Origin: JBBIWA01 sp037439425
Lineage (GTDB): Bacteria > Acidobacteriota > Blastocatellia > RBC074
Direction: 5' to 3'
DNA: 64,000 bases
NCBI GenBank assembly: GCA_037439425.1
Contig: JBBIWA010000005.1
Span: 82,111-146,110 of the forward strand
The position numbers and the translations under genes are program-made. The notes beneath the pieces are model-generated. The model ran no database searches. It saw only the letters and a program-made list of their open reading frames with translations, and was not told where the DNA came from. This document shows, piece by piece, positions 1 to 8,836 of this stretch (positions are counted from its first letter, which is position 1; each line of letters begins with the position of its first letter).

Positions 1-329
1 ATCAGAGTGAGTTTCAACTGAGTTGAAAAGCACTCGATCTCTATGATATTCCCTATGGCCTACTCACATCTACAGGACACAACTTGGAAAGTTAGAGTGG
101 AGCTAGGCGGTTAAGTCCTGCTTCGCCCAAGAGGAGGAAGGCAGCAACAGCCGCACGGCCATACTGAAAGTGGGCGCCATTGTTCAGACATTTACCCCAC
201 CTCTGTCCGTTATAGAGGGCGAGACAAACCAACCAATTGACGGTACCAAGACGGCCGGTAAAGGCCAAAGAGCAAGGATAACCCTGATCTAAATCATGCG
301 ACACGTTCTACTTACTCTCTTGCAAGCGC
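1..329. other. Intergenic, no gene seen
   Basis: No reading frame here has a credible start, ribosome binding site or family resemblance. A 70-codon open frame on the minus strand has no recognisable motif and is treated as chance. The stretch lies downstream of the LON-domain gene, which reads leftward into it, so it probably carries that gene's 3' untranslated region. Confidence 0.5.
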
Positions 330-1016
330 TCATATGGGTAGTGTGCCGCCGTGGCCATTGGTTTTGGCGATGCCATGGATCACTGCGCGACGTTCGTAGG
401 TAGTGGCCAGCTCATCGAGCAGTGCATTCAGGTGGCTGAGCCGGTGAGCAGTCGAGGTCATCTCCAGAAGAGCCTGTTTATTCTCTGGGGGCAGCTCAAG
501 GCTGGCTGCGATGGCAAAGGAGAGTTCTTCCGGGTCTTCTGGGAGATCAGGGGTATCAGCCTCTTCGATCGCGCTGGCATTTTTAAGCTTTTTGTTGGCC
601 TTGATCAGGCGCAGGAAGAGACTTGTCGCGCGCTGGGTCTGCGGCGTCAGGTCTTCGCTAGTCGGCTCATCATGAAAGAATTCGACTTCGGCCTGGAGAT
701 AGGGTTCACCCTCAACGTAATTGATAAGGTAATAGCGCTGACCGCCAAGACACAGGATATTGGAACGCCCATCGGGCATCGGCTGAAGCAAGAGAATCTC
801 AGCTGTACAACCGATGCTCCCACTCGGTGGCGCATCGGGATCCTGCTCATCGCTGCGATAGACGATACCGAAAGTTTTGTCCGTCAGCATGATGTCGCGC
901 AGCATCTTCCGGTAGCGTTCCTCAAAGATATGCAACGGTGTGATCGCTCCCGGAAACTGCACCAGTGGTAGCGGGAAGATCGGCAACACGCGCTGGTAGA
1001 GCTTGTCTGCGGTCAT
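330..1016 (-). CDS. LON-type substrate-binding domain protein
   Basis: A 228-residue protein made of one LON N-terminal (PUA-like) domain without the AAA+ or Ser-Lys protease parts of full Lon. The family start is visible: residues 11-35 read LPIFPLPLVQFPGAITPLHI then FEERYR, followed near residues 43-75 by a GIVY segment and an IGCTAEI strand typical of the fold. A helical C-terminal half (about 125-220) matches the usual layout of stand-alone LON-domain proteins of 190-230 residues. The family is thought to bind peptides or unfolded protein, but its role is not established. It lies 74 bp downstream of lepA on the same strand, so co-transcription is plausible. It ends in TNGHGGTLPI with no added domain. 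Confidence 0.85.
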   Translation of the reverse strand: MTADKLYQRVLPIFPLPLVQFPGAITPLHIFEERYRKMLRDIMLTDKTFGIVYRSDEQDPDAPPSGSIGCTAEILLLQPMPDGRSNILCLGGQRYYLINYVEGEPYLQAEVEFFHDEPTSEDLTPQTQRATSLFLRLIKANKKLKNASAIEEADTPDLPEDPEELSFAIAASLELPPENKQALLEMTSTAHRLSHLNALLDELATTYERRAVIHGIAKTNGHGGTLPI

Positions 1017-1090
1017 AAGAACATGATCTGGGGTCTAGCGCGTCCGGAGTTCGCTCTCCGTCCGGCTAGACTCCAGGCTCTAAACTGTGA

Positions 1091-2887
1091 TTAGTCGTTC
1101 ACCCTGAGCACCGCCAGGAATGCTTCCTGCGGGATTTCGACTTTGCCGACGCGCTTCATGCGCTTTTTGCCTTCCTTCTGTTTTTCGAGCAATTTGCGTT
1201 TGCGCGTGACATCGCCGCCGTAGCATTTGGCCAGTACATTTTTGCCGAGCGCTTTGATCGTCTCGCGTGCAATCACGCGGCTGCCGATGGCCGCCTGAAT
1301 CGGCACTTCAAAGAGTTGGCGCGGAATCAGTTTGCGCATCTTCTCGACCAGCGCGCGCCCGCGCGTGTAGGCCGCATCCCTATGCACAATGATTGAGAGC
1401 GCGTCCACTGGTTCACCTGCGACCAACACATCAAGTTTGACCAGATCGGCTTCGCGGTAACCGGCAAAGTGATAATCCAATGAAGCGTAACCGCGCGAGC
1501 TTGACTTCAGACGGTCGTAAAAGTCAAGCACGATCTCGTTGAGTGGTAATTCGTAAGTCAGCAACACGCGCGTCGGGGTGACGTACTCAAACCCCTTCTG
1601 CACACCGCGCTTCTCTTCCAAAAGGGCGAGGATGTTGCCGATGTACTCTTCGTTGGTCATGATCATCGCCTGAATGATCGGCTCTTCGATCTTGGCGATC
1701 TCGCCTTGCGGCGGCATCTTTGATGGATTGTCAATTTCAAAGACCTCGCCGCGCGTGGTGCTGACGCGATAACGCACACCGGGTGCAGTCGTGATCAGCT
1801 CCACGTTGAATTCACGTTCCAAGCGCTCCTGCACAATCTCCATGTGCAACAGGCCAAGAAATCCGCAGCGGAAGCCGAAGCCGAGCGCCGAGGAGGTCTC
1901 CGGCTCATAAAAGAACGAGGAATCATTGAGGCGCAACTTTTCGAGGGCATCGCGCAGCTCCTCGTACTGGTTGGCTTCGACCGGATACAGTCCAGCAAAG
2001 ACCATCGGCTTGATCTCTTGAAAGCCGGGGAAGAGATGAGGAGTCGGATTAGTGGCATCGGTTACTGTGTCACCGATGCTCACATCAGCCACAGTTTTGA
2101 TGTTAGCGACGATGAAGCCCACCTCGCCTGCGCCCAGGCATTCGATCTGGCGCGGTTTGGGGGTGAGCACCCCCAGGTCCTCAACCTCATAATCGCGCCC
2201 CCTGGCCATCAACCGAATCTTCATTCCGCACCGCAGCTGGCCATCAATGACGCGCACCATGACGATCACGCCGCGATAGGCATCGAACCACGAATCGAAG
2301 ATCAGCGCTTTGAGCGGCGCTTCGAGTGAACCTTGCGGCGGCGGGATGTCGCGCACGATGGCTTCGAGGATTTCGTCAATGCCGATTCCCACCTTGGCCG
2401 AAGCGAAGATCACGTTATGCGTGCCTAGCCCGATGATGTGTTCAATTTGCTCCTTCACCTTCTCCGGCTCCGCTCCCGGCAGATCAATCTTGTTGATGAC
2501 TGGGATCAGTTCGAGATTATTTTCGATGGCCAGGTAGGTATTAGCCAGCGTTTGCGCTTCAACGCCCTGGCTAGCATCAACCACCAGCAGAGCGCCTTCG
2601 CAGGCTGAGAGACTGCGCGAGACTTCGTAGGAGAAGTCCACATGGCCGGGCGTGTCAATCAGATTGAGAATGTAATTCTCCCCGTCTCTGGCCTGATAAT
2701 TAAGCCGCACTGCGTGAGCTTTGATCGTGATACCGCGTTCGCGCTCCAGCTCCATCGCATCCAACACCTGCTCAGCCATTTCGCGCGCTTCGAGTGCACC
2801 CGTGGCTTCAAGCAGGCGGTCAGCCAAGGTGGACTTACCGTGGTCAATGTGGGCGATGATCGAAAAATTGCGGATCTTAGATAACAT
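1091..2887 (-). CDS. lepA: Elongation factor 4 (LepA), back-translocating GTPase
   Basis: A 598-residue translational GTPase, the usual LepA length. The start reads MLSKIRNFSIIAHIDHGKST, with the P-loop AHIDHGKST at about residues 12-20. DTPGHVD (G3) and NKIDLP (G4) follow. The C-terminal domain unique to LepA is complete (GGDVTRKRKLLEKQKEGKKR, then MKRVG), which separates it from EF-G. LepA acts on the ribosome during elongation or initiation, especially under ionic or cold stress. The start at 2887 is fixed by the conserved N-terminus, although no strong Shine-Dalgarno sequence is seen upstream. It is divergent from ttcA across about 175 bp and is followed by the LON-domain gene. Confidence 0.97.
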   Translation of the reverse strand: MLSKIRNFSIIAHIDHGKSTLADRLLEATGALEAREMAEQVLDAMELERERGITIKAHAVRLNYQARDGENYILNLIDTPGHVDFSYEVSRSLSACEGALLVVDASQGVEAQTLANTYLAIENNLELIPVINKIDLPGAEPEKVKEQIEHIIGLGTHNVIFASAKVGIGIDEILEAIVRDIPPPQGSLEAPLKALIFDSWFDAYRGVIVMVRVIDGQLRCGMKIRLMARGRDYEVEDLGVLTPKPRQIECLGAGEVGFIVANIKTVADVSIGDTVTDATNPTPHLFPGFQEIKPMVFAGLYPVEANQYEELRDALEKLRLNDSSFFYEPETSSALGFGFRCGFLGLLHMEIVQERLEREFNVELITTAPGVRYRVSTTRGEVFEIDNPSKMPPQGEIAKIEEPIIQAMIMTNEEYIGNILALLEEKRGVQKGFEYVTPTRVLLTYELPLNEIVLDFYDRLKSSSRGYASLDYHFAGYREADLVKLDVLVAGEPVDALSIIVHRDAAYTRGRALVEKMRKLIPRQLFEVPIQAAIGSRVIARETIKALGKNVLAKCYGGDVTRKRKLLEKQKEGKKRMKRVGKVEIPQEAFLAVLRVND

Positions 2888-2997
2888 AACACAATAAATT
2901 CGGAGCTGGGCTCTCGGCCATCGTGGCTAATCAAGTAGCAGCATACCCCGTGCGTGCCTGATTTTCAATTGAGACTTTGAGAGCTCAACCTTGCCTG

Positions 2998-3026
2998 TTG
3001 ACGCACGCTCTGCCTTATCCTAAGCT
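2998..3026 (+). promoter_or_regulatory. Possible sigma70-type promoter for ttcA
   Basis: TTGACG (2998-3003) is a good -35 element. With a 17-nt spacer it faces TAAGCT (3021-3026), a poor -10. Its position 38 bp before the TTG start of ttcA in the lepA/ttcA divergent gap is sensible, but the weak -10 makes this a tentative call. Confidence 0.3.
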
Positions 3027-3063
3027 CTCACTGTGACAACTAGCAAACGGAGAAGCAGAAGGC

Positions 3064-3927
3064 TTGATCAGCAAGGCTGAAAGATTACGCAAGATTCTAT
3101 TGCGCCGGATGGGCGCGGCCATTAAAGACTTCGGGATGATCGCCGAAGGCGACCGAGTGATGGTTTGTGTGAGCGGCGGGAAAGATAGTTTCACACTGCT
3201 TTCACTGCTGATGGAATTGCAGCGAAAAGCGCCTGTGAATTTTGCGCTGCTGGCGGTTAATCTGAATCAGAAACAGCCGGGCTTCCCGGCGCACGTCTTG
3301 CCAGAGTATTTCACCAAAGTGGGTGTGCCCTTCCGCATCATTGAGCGTGATACCTACTCTGTTGTCAAAAGGCTGGTACCCGAAGGCAAGACTTATTGCT
3401 CGGTCTGCTCGCGGCTGCGGCGCGGGATCCTCTACAATGTCGCAGTTGAAGAAGGCTGCTCGAAGATTGCGCTGGGCCATCACGCGGATGACATCCTGCA
3501 GACCTTTCTGCTCAATCTTTTCTACATCGGCACCTTGAAAGCGATGCCGCCGCTGTTGCGCTCGGACGACGGTCGTAACACGGTGATCCGGCCGCTGACT
3601 TACTGCTGGGAGCAGGACATCGCCGAGTATGCTGAGACGCAAGACTTTCCGATCATTGCCTGTGATCTGTGTGGCTCGCAGCCTGAGCTGAAGCGCAAGC
3701 GCATCAAGCGACTGATTGATGAGTTAGAGCAAGAGATTCCAATGCTGCGTAAATCCATGCTCACAGCGCTGGGTAACGCTGTGCCCACGCATTTGCTTGA
3801 TCATCGCCTCTTTAATTTCAAAGCTTTGTCGGCTGGCACAGGAGACGTTGCAGCTGAGCTTGATCTGGCAGTAGGGATTCACGGAGATGAAGGCCAGATG
3901 CCAGCACTGGTTTCCCTGATGAGCTGA
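3064..3927 (+). CDS. ttcA: tRNA 2-thiocytidine(32) synthetase TtcA-like
   Basis: A 287-residue PP-loop ATPase that would thiolate cytidine 32 of certain tRNAs. The PP-loop SGGKDS is at residues 37-42. Two CxxC pairs (C112/C115 in YCSVC and C200/C203 in CDLC) match the cysteines that hold the Fe-S cluster in TtcA. GHHADD follows at 138-143 as in the TtcA/TilS superfamily. The TTG start at 3064 has purine-rich GGAGAAGCAG just upstream, and the N-terminus aligns with the family, so the rare start is accepted. The last about 40 residues are not recognisable. The related TtuA is the alternative, but the spacing and compact length favour TtcA. Confidence 0.88.
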   Translation: MISKAERLRKILLRRMGAAIKDFGMIAEGDRVMVCVSGGKDSFTLLSLLMELQRKAPVNFALLAVNLNQKQPGFPAHVLPEYFTKVGVPFRIIERDTYSVVKRLVPEGKTYCSVCSRLRRGILYNVAVEEGCSKIALGHHADDILQTFLLNLFYIGTLKAMPPLLRSDDGRNTVIRPLTYCWEQDIAEYAETQDFPIIACDLCGSQPELKRKRIKRLIDELEQEIPMLRKSMLTALGNAVPTHLLDHRLFNFKALSAGTGDVAAELDLAVGIHGDEGQMPALVSLMS

Positions 3928-4167
3928 CAGAGCAATTTCATTCTTCGGGTGCCGGGCCGCAAATCATTTGGCATCGCTTTGGCAAGATGTTAGGATCTGC
4001 GGCTGCTGTCTATCCCGCTCTTACCTTCGCCGAATCGCGAGCAGTATGGAATAAAGGGCGGGTTTGTTATTTCTCGGTAATTGCTGCCTCGCTCTTTAGC
4101 AGTTGAGCATTCAGGGCTGGAGGGGCAAAGTTTGCAATGATCTCAAAAATGAGGGGAGAGGGAGATA

Positions 4168-4752
4168 GTGCAAGCCAATCAACTACCTAGTCGGCTCGTA
4201 CAGATCGAGCCGCTCAGAAGGAATTCCCCATCATACACTTCATCCTGGGAAAGCAATCATACTTTGGCCCCAGAGATAAACCTCCCGCTTCCATCGGACA
4301 GGTGGGTTTACCAGCAAAAGGCCCTCACTGCGGTTCGTAAAATCCTCGGTCTTTTCTATACCACCCATTCCTATGGAGCTGTGCGACGCTGGGTGCTGTC
4401 AACGTTTTTGCCGGATCGGATTCTCTATCGCTGGAAGCCTTATCAGCGCGGCGGCTGCAACCGCTGTGGTCTGTGCTGCAAGATCGTCTTTCGCTGTCCT
4501 TTCTTTGTCGAAACCGAACACATCACGGCTTGCATGATCTACTCGACCAAACACGCCGTGCCGCCATGTGTAACTTTTCCGATTGATCCGATTGACTTGC
4601 GCGAGGTGCAGCGGGAGGTAGCTCCAGCTCCCTGCCCCTTCTACTTCGAAGGCGAGCCGGAGCATCCAACCACCTGGGGCGCAATCAAAGCTGAGATTCG
4701 CGCTGCCTGGGGCAAGCGGATGAGGCAGCTTAAAGAAGCTTTCGATTTCTGA
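4168..4752 (+). CDS. YkgJ-family cysteine-cluster protein (putative metal-binding)
   Basis: A 194-residue protein with a cysteine-rich core at about residues 92-155: CNRCGLCCK, a later C in FRCPFF, then TACMIY, PPCVTF and APCPFY. This is the pattern of the YkgJ/UPF0153 family, proposed to chelate zinc or an Fe-S cluster; no reaction is established. The first 60 residues are not conserved to my eye and may include a short N-terminal extension. The GTG start at 4168 is preceded by a strong purine run (GAGGGGAGAGGGAG), which supports it. It stands alone, convergent with the secreted protein at 4809-5528. Confidence 0.72.
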   Translation: MQANQLPSRLVQIEPLRRNSPSYTSSWESNHTLAPEINLPLPSDRWVYQQKALTAVRKILGLFYTTHSYGAVRRWVLSTFLPDRILYRWKPYQRGGCNRCGLCCKIVFRCPFFVETEHITACMIYSTKHAVPPCVTFPIDPIDLREVQREVAPAPCPFYFEGEPEHPTTWGAIKAEIRAAWGKRMRQLKEAFDF

Positions 4753-4808
4753 TCCCGGATGTTGGGTGTCAGGCACTCGAAGTCATTGCCTTAACACCCA
4801 ACCCTTCC

Positions 4809-5528
4809 TCAATATTCCAGTTTCCCCTCGTACATCATCTCGGAAACCTTGAAGCGCATATTGAGCTTGATAGTCTTTCCCACTTCCGAGTAGAAACGCA
4901 GCTCGCCGCTGTCAGGCTTGACGAATGGCTCACCGTCCACCATGCGCGGGAAGATGAACTTGGCTCCCATTCCATCGTTGATCGGAGCTTTGTAATCCTG
5001 CAGGAAGAGGCGCTTGCCGCCTTTGATTTCAAGGTAAGTCTTGTTTTGGAGCAGGCCTATGTTGGCGCTGTTGAGGGCCTGCATGACGGGGCCAGAGTAG
5101 CGCCCGTCTCTGGAGTCATAATTCACGGCGACTACAATCCACTCCGAAAAATCACGCTCAACGAAGCTGCGCAATTGCTCCGAGAGTTCCGGGTTAGGTG
5201 TCTTCTGCTTCAGCTCAACCAGGCGCGCGAAAGCCTGGCGGATTGGTTTGGCTGAAAGAAACCGGATGTGGAAGTTAACACCTGTCGCCTGGTTAGTGGC
5301 TCCTTGCTCAATCCGGCTGGCGCTACTTCCACCGCCGCTTTGCGTGGTAGGAGTGTAAAACATCTCTGAGGTGTCCACCTCAGACTGAGTCTGTCCCCAG
5401 GGTGAGTTGTTGAGAATCTTCTGCGCCTCCTTTTCGGACCATTCGGTCCAGGGTTTCATCTTCTTCTGCGCGCTGATGCCTGCTCCGAGCGCGCAAACAA
5501 GTAAGAGTGCCACAGCTATTTTGTTCAT
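4809..5528 (-). CDS. Secreted hypothetical protein with GWxTD-like features
   Basis: A 239-residue protein with a clear signal peptide (MNKIAVALLLVCALGAGISA, cleavage after ISA). The mature part begins with KKMKPWTEWSEKEAQKILNN then SPWGQT, a Trp-rich opening seen in acidobacterial GWxTD-type secreted proteins. I cannot assign a named domain with confidence. It has a strong ribosome binding site, GGGAGGAAAG, before ATG. A Ser/Gly-rich linker (GGGSSAS) follows near residue 66. It lies 56 bp downstream of the next minus-strand secreted protein, so the two are probably co-transcribed and work in the envelope. Function unknown. Confidence 0.65.
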   Translation of the reverse strand: MNKIAVALLLVCALGAGISAQKKMKPWTEWSEKEAQKILNNSPWGQTQSEVDTSEMFYTPTTQSGGGSSASRIEQGATNQATGVNFHIRFLSAKPIRQAFARLVELKQKTPNPELSEQLRSFVERDFSEWIVVAVNYDSRDGRYSGPVMQALNSANIGLLQNKTYLEIKGGKRLFLQDYKAPINDGMGAKFIFPRMVDGEPFVKPDSGELRFYSEVGKTIKLNMRFKVSEMMYEGKLEY

Positions 5529-5584
5529 TGCTTTCCTCCCAATTTTGAAGACCAGGCTTTCGGTGAGCGGAGTTCACCAAACTC

Positions 5585-7387
5585 CTATTGGCAACCGTAA
5601 TCAAGAAAGGTTGAGAAGCGATCTGATCCGTGATCCAGGGCGATGTCGCGGCGCTCATAATCAAGATGCAACGCCGACATCAGCAGTGTAGCGCGCTCGT
5701 CTACCAGTCTCAAGCTAAGCGGCTCGTAATTAATCTCCCCCTTGAAGAGCTCGGAGAGCAGGTAATGACGACAAGCGAAAGGTGGAACCGTGCCGAGCGG
5801 GAGACGCGCAACGAGTCCGCGCGGCCCGAAGAGTTCAACTACCGGCCGTCCCTCAATGCCCTGATCGTCAATATTCATCACTGCGATCACTTCGTCAAAC
5901 CGAATGCCATTTTTACCCCGCGCGATCCGCGCTCCTGAAACGATGTAATCGCTCGCCAGCCCGCCGCGCTGCCGGGGCTTCTGATAGTTACGTGCTGAAC
6001 GAAGGCCGGGCCGGAAATGAGTAAAAGCATGCGCTCCCCATTCAGGCACGCGCACTTCGACTTTGATCAGCGTATGCGAGGTGTCAGGTGAGACCGCGAC
6101 ACCAATGCCGCCGGAAAAATTGGGCGGGAGAGTGAGCCGGGTAAAATCAAGTGCGCAACTCTGATTGGTCGCCAGACGAATGATACCGCGTTCAAGCTGT
6201 CTGGCCGCCAACTGCTCTGCGAGCCGGTCGTCTTTCATCGCTGACCAGGCGACTTCACCCTTCTCATCGGTCGCGAACGGATAAAGCCAGAGTGCTTCTT
6301 CGAGCGGCAGCCCCGTGCCCAGATAGAAGCGCGATTCAAGCGTGATGTCGCCAAGGCGCCGGGCGCGAAACAGCAGCGGCGAGTAGAGTACATTCTTCGC
6401 TTTGAACTGCTCGCCGTCAAACGGAATCGCCGCTGGTCGCGGCTTGAAGATGCCTTGATGAATCGGATGTTCGACACTAAATCGCTCGCGGGCATGCTGC
6501 TTGATGAAGAGATAGCCGAAACTCTTCGCCGTACCTTCATCATTGGTCACCGCCAGCAGGCCATTTCCCTGTATGGTCTTTGATGAAGATGTTTCTGGCG
6601 CACGCGCAAGCCGCGGGTTACTAACCAAGCTTCCTGCATTGAGATCAAAGAGCAACGAGGCGTGCGGCTTAAGCTCGTAACGCATTGCTTTCACTCGCTG
6701 CCCGCTTTGGTCATAGAGCACGATTTCACCTTTGCTCGGCTGATCGTAAGGATTGAATAGACTGAAGGTGCAGGCGTAGTCAGCAAGCCGTGGAAAGGGC
6801 ATCGAGTAGTAGTAGCTTTGCGTGTTTTGCCACTCGAGCGGGTCGGGGTTGGCATGCACATTATCGAAGGAGGCAGGCATTTGCCAACGGACGAAAGCCG
6901 AGCTGAACAGATCGCTTGTGTGCATCACTTCGCGACTGCGCGGGCGCAAGCGGATTTTCATCCCGCCCCAGAAGCTTTTAGTTTCACCAATCAGTTCGCG
7001 CACAGGGATCACCGTGGTTTGCATTGCCGGAATCGTCAACCGCCGAGCCACGCCCTCTTTGCCTACCGCTTGCCCTGCCGCGTCGTAGAGATAAATTTCG
7101 TACTCGGTCGCCTCCGCCCCGTCCTCGTGGCCATGCGCGCCAGTGAAGGTGTCGGAAGTCAGAATGATCTCGCTCTGCAAGCCGCGCTCGGCATCCTCGA
7201 TGATGAGCGGCGCACAGACATCGAGCCAGCATGAACGCGGGGATGAAGCCGGTGCGTGGTAGTCCTGCGATTCAGTGCCAGCAGATAAGTGCTGCGTGGG
7301 AGCGAGTGGAGTAATAGCGACTGTTGCTAGCGAACAGGAGAGCGTCGAGAGAAAACTGCGGCGGTCGAAAGTCTGCTGTCGTTCCAT
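5585..7387 (-). CDS. Secreted hypothetical protein, Tat-type signal
   Basis: About 600 residues. The start chosen at 7387 (MERQQTFDRRSFLSTLSCSL) gives a twin-arginine-like motif, DRRSFL, followed by a hydrophobic segment. A GTG 11 codons upstream (7420) is in frame but has no ribosome binding site. The mature protein is mainly beta-strand in character, with repeated short segments such as YEIYLYDAAGQAV and GEIVLYDQSGQRV, suggesting two or more beta-sandwich modules. No catalytic motif is recognised. It precedes the signal-peptide protein at 4809-5528 on the same strand. A periplasmic or surface role is inferred; no function is assigned. Confidence 0.6.
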   Translation of the reverse strand: MERQQTFDRRSFLSTLSCSLATVAITPLAPTQHLSAGTESQDYHAPASSPRSCWLDVCAPLIIEDAERGLQSEIILTSDTFTGAHGHEDGAEATEYEIYLYDAAGQAVGKEGVARRLTIPAMQTTVIPVRELIGETKSFWGGMKIRLRPRSREVMHTSDLFSSAFVRWQMPASFDNVHANPDPLEWQNTQSYYYSMPFPRLADYACTFSLFNPYDQPSKGEIVLYDQSGQRVKAMRYELKPHASLLFDLNAGSLVSNPRLARAPETSSSKTIQGNGLLAVTNDEGTAKSFGYLFIKQHARERFSVEHPIHQGIFKPRPAAIPFDGEQFKAKNVLYSPLLFRARRLGDITLESRFYLGTGLPLEEALWLYPFATDEKGEVAWSAMKDDRLAEQLAARQLERGIIRLATNQSCALDFTRLTLPPNFSGGIGVAVSPDTSHTLIKVEVRVPEWGAHAFTHFRPGLRSARNYQKPRQRGGLASDYIVSGARIARGKNGIRFDEVIAVMNIDDQGIEGRPVVELFGPRGLVARLPLGTVPPFACRHYLLSELFKGEINYEPLSLRLVDERATLLMSALHLDYERRDIALDHGSDRFSTFLDYGCQ

Positions 7388-7440
7388 GACTGGCTCACCC
7401 AAGCCTTGTTTGATTGACACCGCTCTATAGATTTGGTAGC

Positions 7441-8110
7441 AAACAAAAAACAGGCCTGAATATCTTATTTCAGCCCTGACAGGGCTGCCTTCAATAGCCG
7501 TGGGTGCAAGGACGGCGGTGTAGAAGATTCCGAAAAACTATCGACTACAACCCTTTCAGGGTTGGGATCGGAGCTTCTCAGCTTCCAGGGGTTGCACCCC
7601 ATGTGCGCCAGGATGAGGCTAAACAGTTCTGCGAATCCCCTGAAGCGGTAGTTGGGGGATCCTTCAAGCTTGTCCTGACCCAAATCTTTTCACTAGCGGC
7701 GACTACAAATGCCACGAGCTTGCCTCGTGGTGATTCACGTTGTCGGCTACCACCGGCAAGCTTCTGAGCTACCGATGCTACGAGCTTGCCTCGTGGCATC
7801 TTCAATGCTTGCCCATCTCCCTGTAGCCACCAGCGTGAAGCTCCACAAGGCTTGTCTCGTGGCATCGGCATACAAAAACTTGGGTAATGACAAAAGCTCA
7901 AGCCCAGCCTATTCGGAAGGCTGCAACTCTCTCGCACTCCCCCAAGGCAGTTAGGGGATGGTCCAACTCTAGCCTCTCGGCTTGGCGAGCCCCTCCTCAG
8001 CGTGGCAGGAAGGTAGGACCTGAACGATCCACCAATGCCGCTTCAGGGGATTGAGCCTCAGCTTTTCACCCTTATCCTGGCGCGCCGTGGGGTTGCACCC
8101 ACGGCTATTG
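7441..8110. repeat. Non-coding region with repeated CCACGAG hairpins
   Basis: The core GCTTGCCTCGTGG or a close variant occurs around 7715-7733, 7778-7796 and 7842-7862. At the first two it completes a hairpin, CCACGAGCTTGCCTCGTGG or the near form beginning CTACGAG. A second motif built on GGGGTTGCACCC next to ATCCTGGCGC appears near 7598-7616 and, in inverted orientation, near 8070-8105. Open frames translate to repetitive MPRGKLVAS-like peptides, which is what palindromic repeats give, so no protein is called. The spacing (about 60 bp) resembles REP/BIME clusters. Confidence 0.55.
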
Positions 8111-8150
8111 AGTGTGTCCCCGGAGCCAGCAGGACGCTGGCGAGGGCCCG

Positions 8151-8665
8151 GACAGCGGAAGCTGCCTGCAGGGTCCAGAGCCTAGTTAATTACCTGCGCC
8201 TGCCTGCGCAGGCAGGCGGCGCGTGCCGCACGTAAGTGCTCGTTTTTTGACTGGAAACGAGCAAAACCAGAGTGTGTATTTGGGGACACACCGCCCGCGC
8301 TGCCCGTCAAGTAACTTGATGGGCAGCGCGTAATGTTCACCTAGGCCCGTGTTTCTAGGCTTTTTACGCTTGCAGCACTGTCCGTTAACGCGGCCGCAAG
8401 TCCTGTTTAATGACAGACGACAGAGCCTGGAACTGGTGCCGCCGTTGCAGGGTGTCCTGACCCAGATTCGGATTTCGGATTTCGGATTTCGAATTTCGGA
8501 TTTAAATTCGCAATTCGCAATTCGCAATTCGAAATCCCCAAACGTAGTTCACCAGCTTACGCTGGATCACTGAGCCTCACTTGAGTGTTTGCGAGAAGAA
8601 AAAGCAGTTATCAAACCGCCAGTTTGATAACTTTCCTTGTTCCTCCCGCGCCGCGCACTCAACTG
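8151..8665 (+). repeat. Long dispersed repeat, copy A
   Basis: This stretch matches the reverse complement of 19942-20472 in several long blocks: around CTAGTTAATTA, around CCGCACGTAAGTGCTCG, from GACAGAGCCTGG through GGTGTCCTGACCCAG, and the final block from GAGCCTCACTTGAGTG to GCCGCGCACTCAAC. The middle is less similar and contains indels. It includes a run of GGATTTC/CGCAATT units (8465-8534) and a perfect 9-bp hairpin TTATCAAAC/GTTTGATAA at 8608-8630. On the minus strand this hairpin is followed by a T-rich stretch, so it may also terminate transcripts from the receptor gene. No open frame looks coding. Confidence 0.7.
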
Positions 8666-8780
8666 AGAGATACTTTTCAGGCAGCTCCCTTCGCAGTTCT
8701 TCGCGATTGTAGCGCAGCCTGCTCACGATCACAAAGTGCAGCGCTAACTCTCGCCGCCGCAACTAATCTACGACCAAGAA

Positions 8781-8815
8781 GGGGAGAGGCATGGCTTGTC
8801 ACCGTGCCCCTCCCC
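8781..8815 (-). terminator. Hairpin terminator of first TonB receptor
   Basis: GGGGAGAGGCA (8781-8791) pairs with TGCCCCTCCCC (8805-8815) with one mismatch. It lies 22 bp beyond the stop of the receptor gene. The following minus-strand sequence is only modestly T-rich. The second receptor gene has a very similar GGGGAGA hairpin at the same place. Confidence 0.55.
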
Positions 8816-8836
8816 TAATGATGGATGATTTGAAGG

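Noticed and set aside
7578..7937. Minus-strand frame coding MPRGKLVAS-like repeats as a protein
   Set aside because: The peptide repeats follow directly from the palindromic DNA repeats; there is no signal, domain or ribosome binding site.
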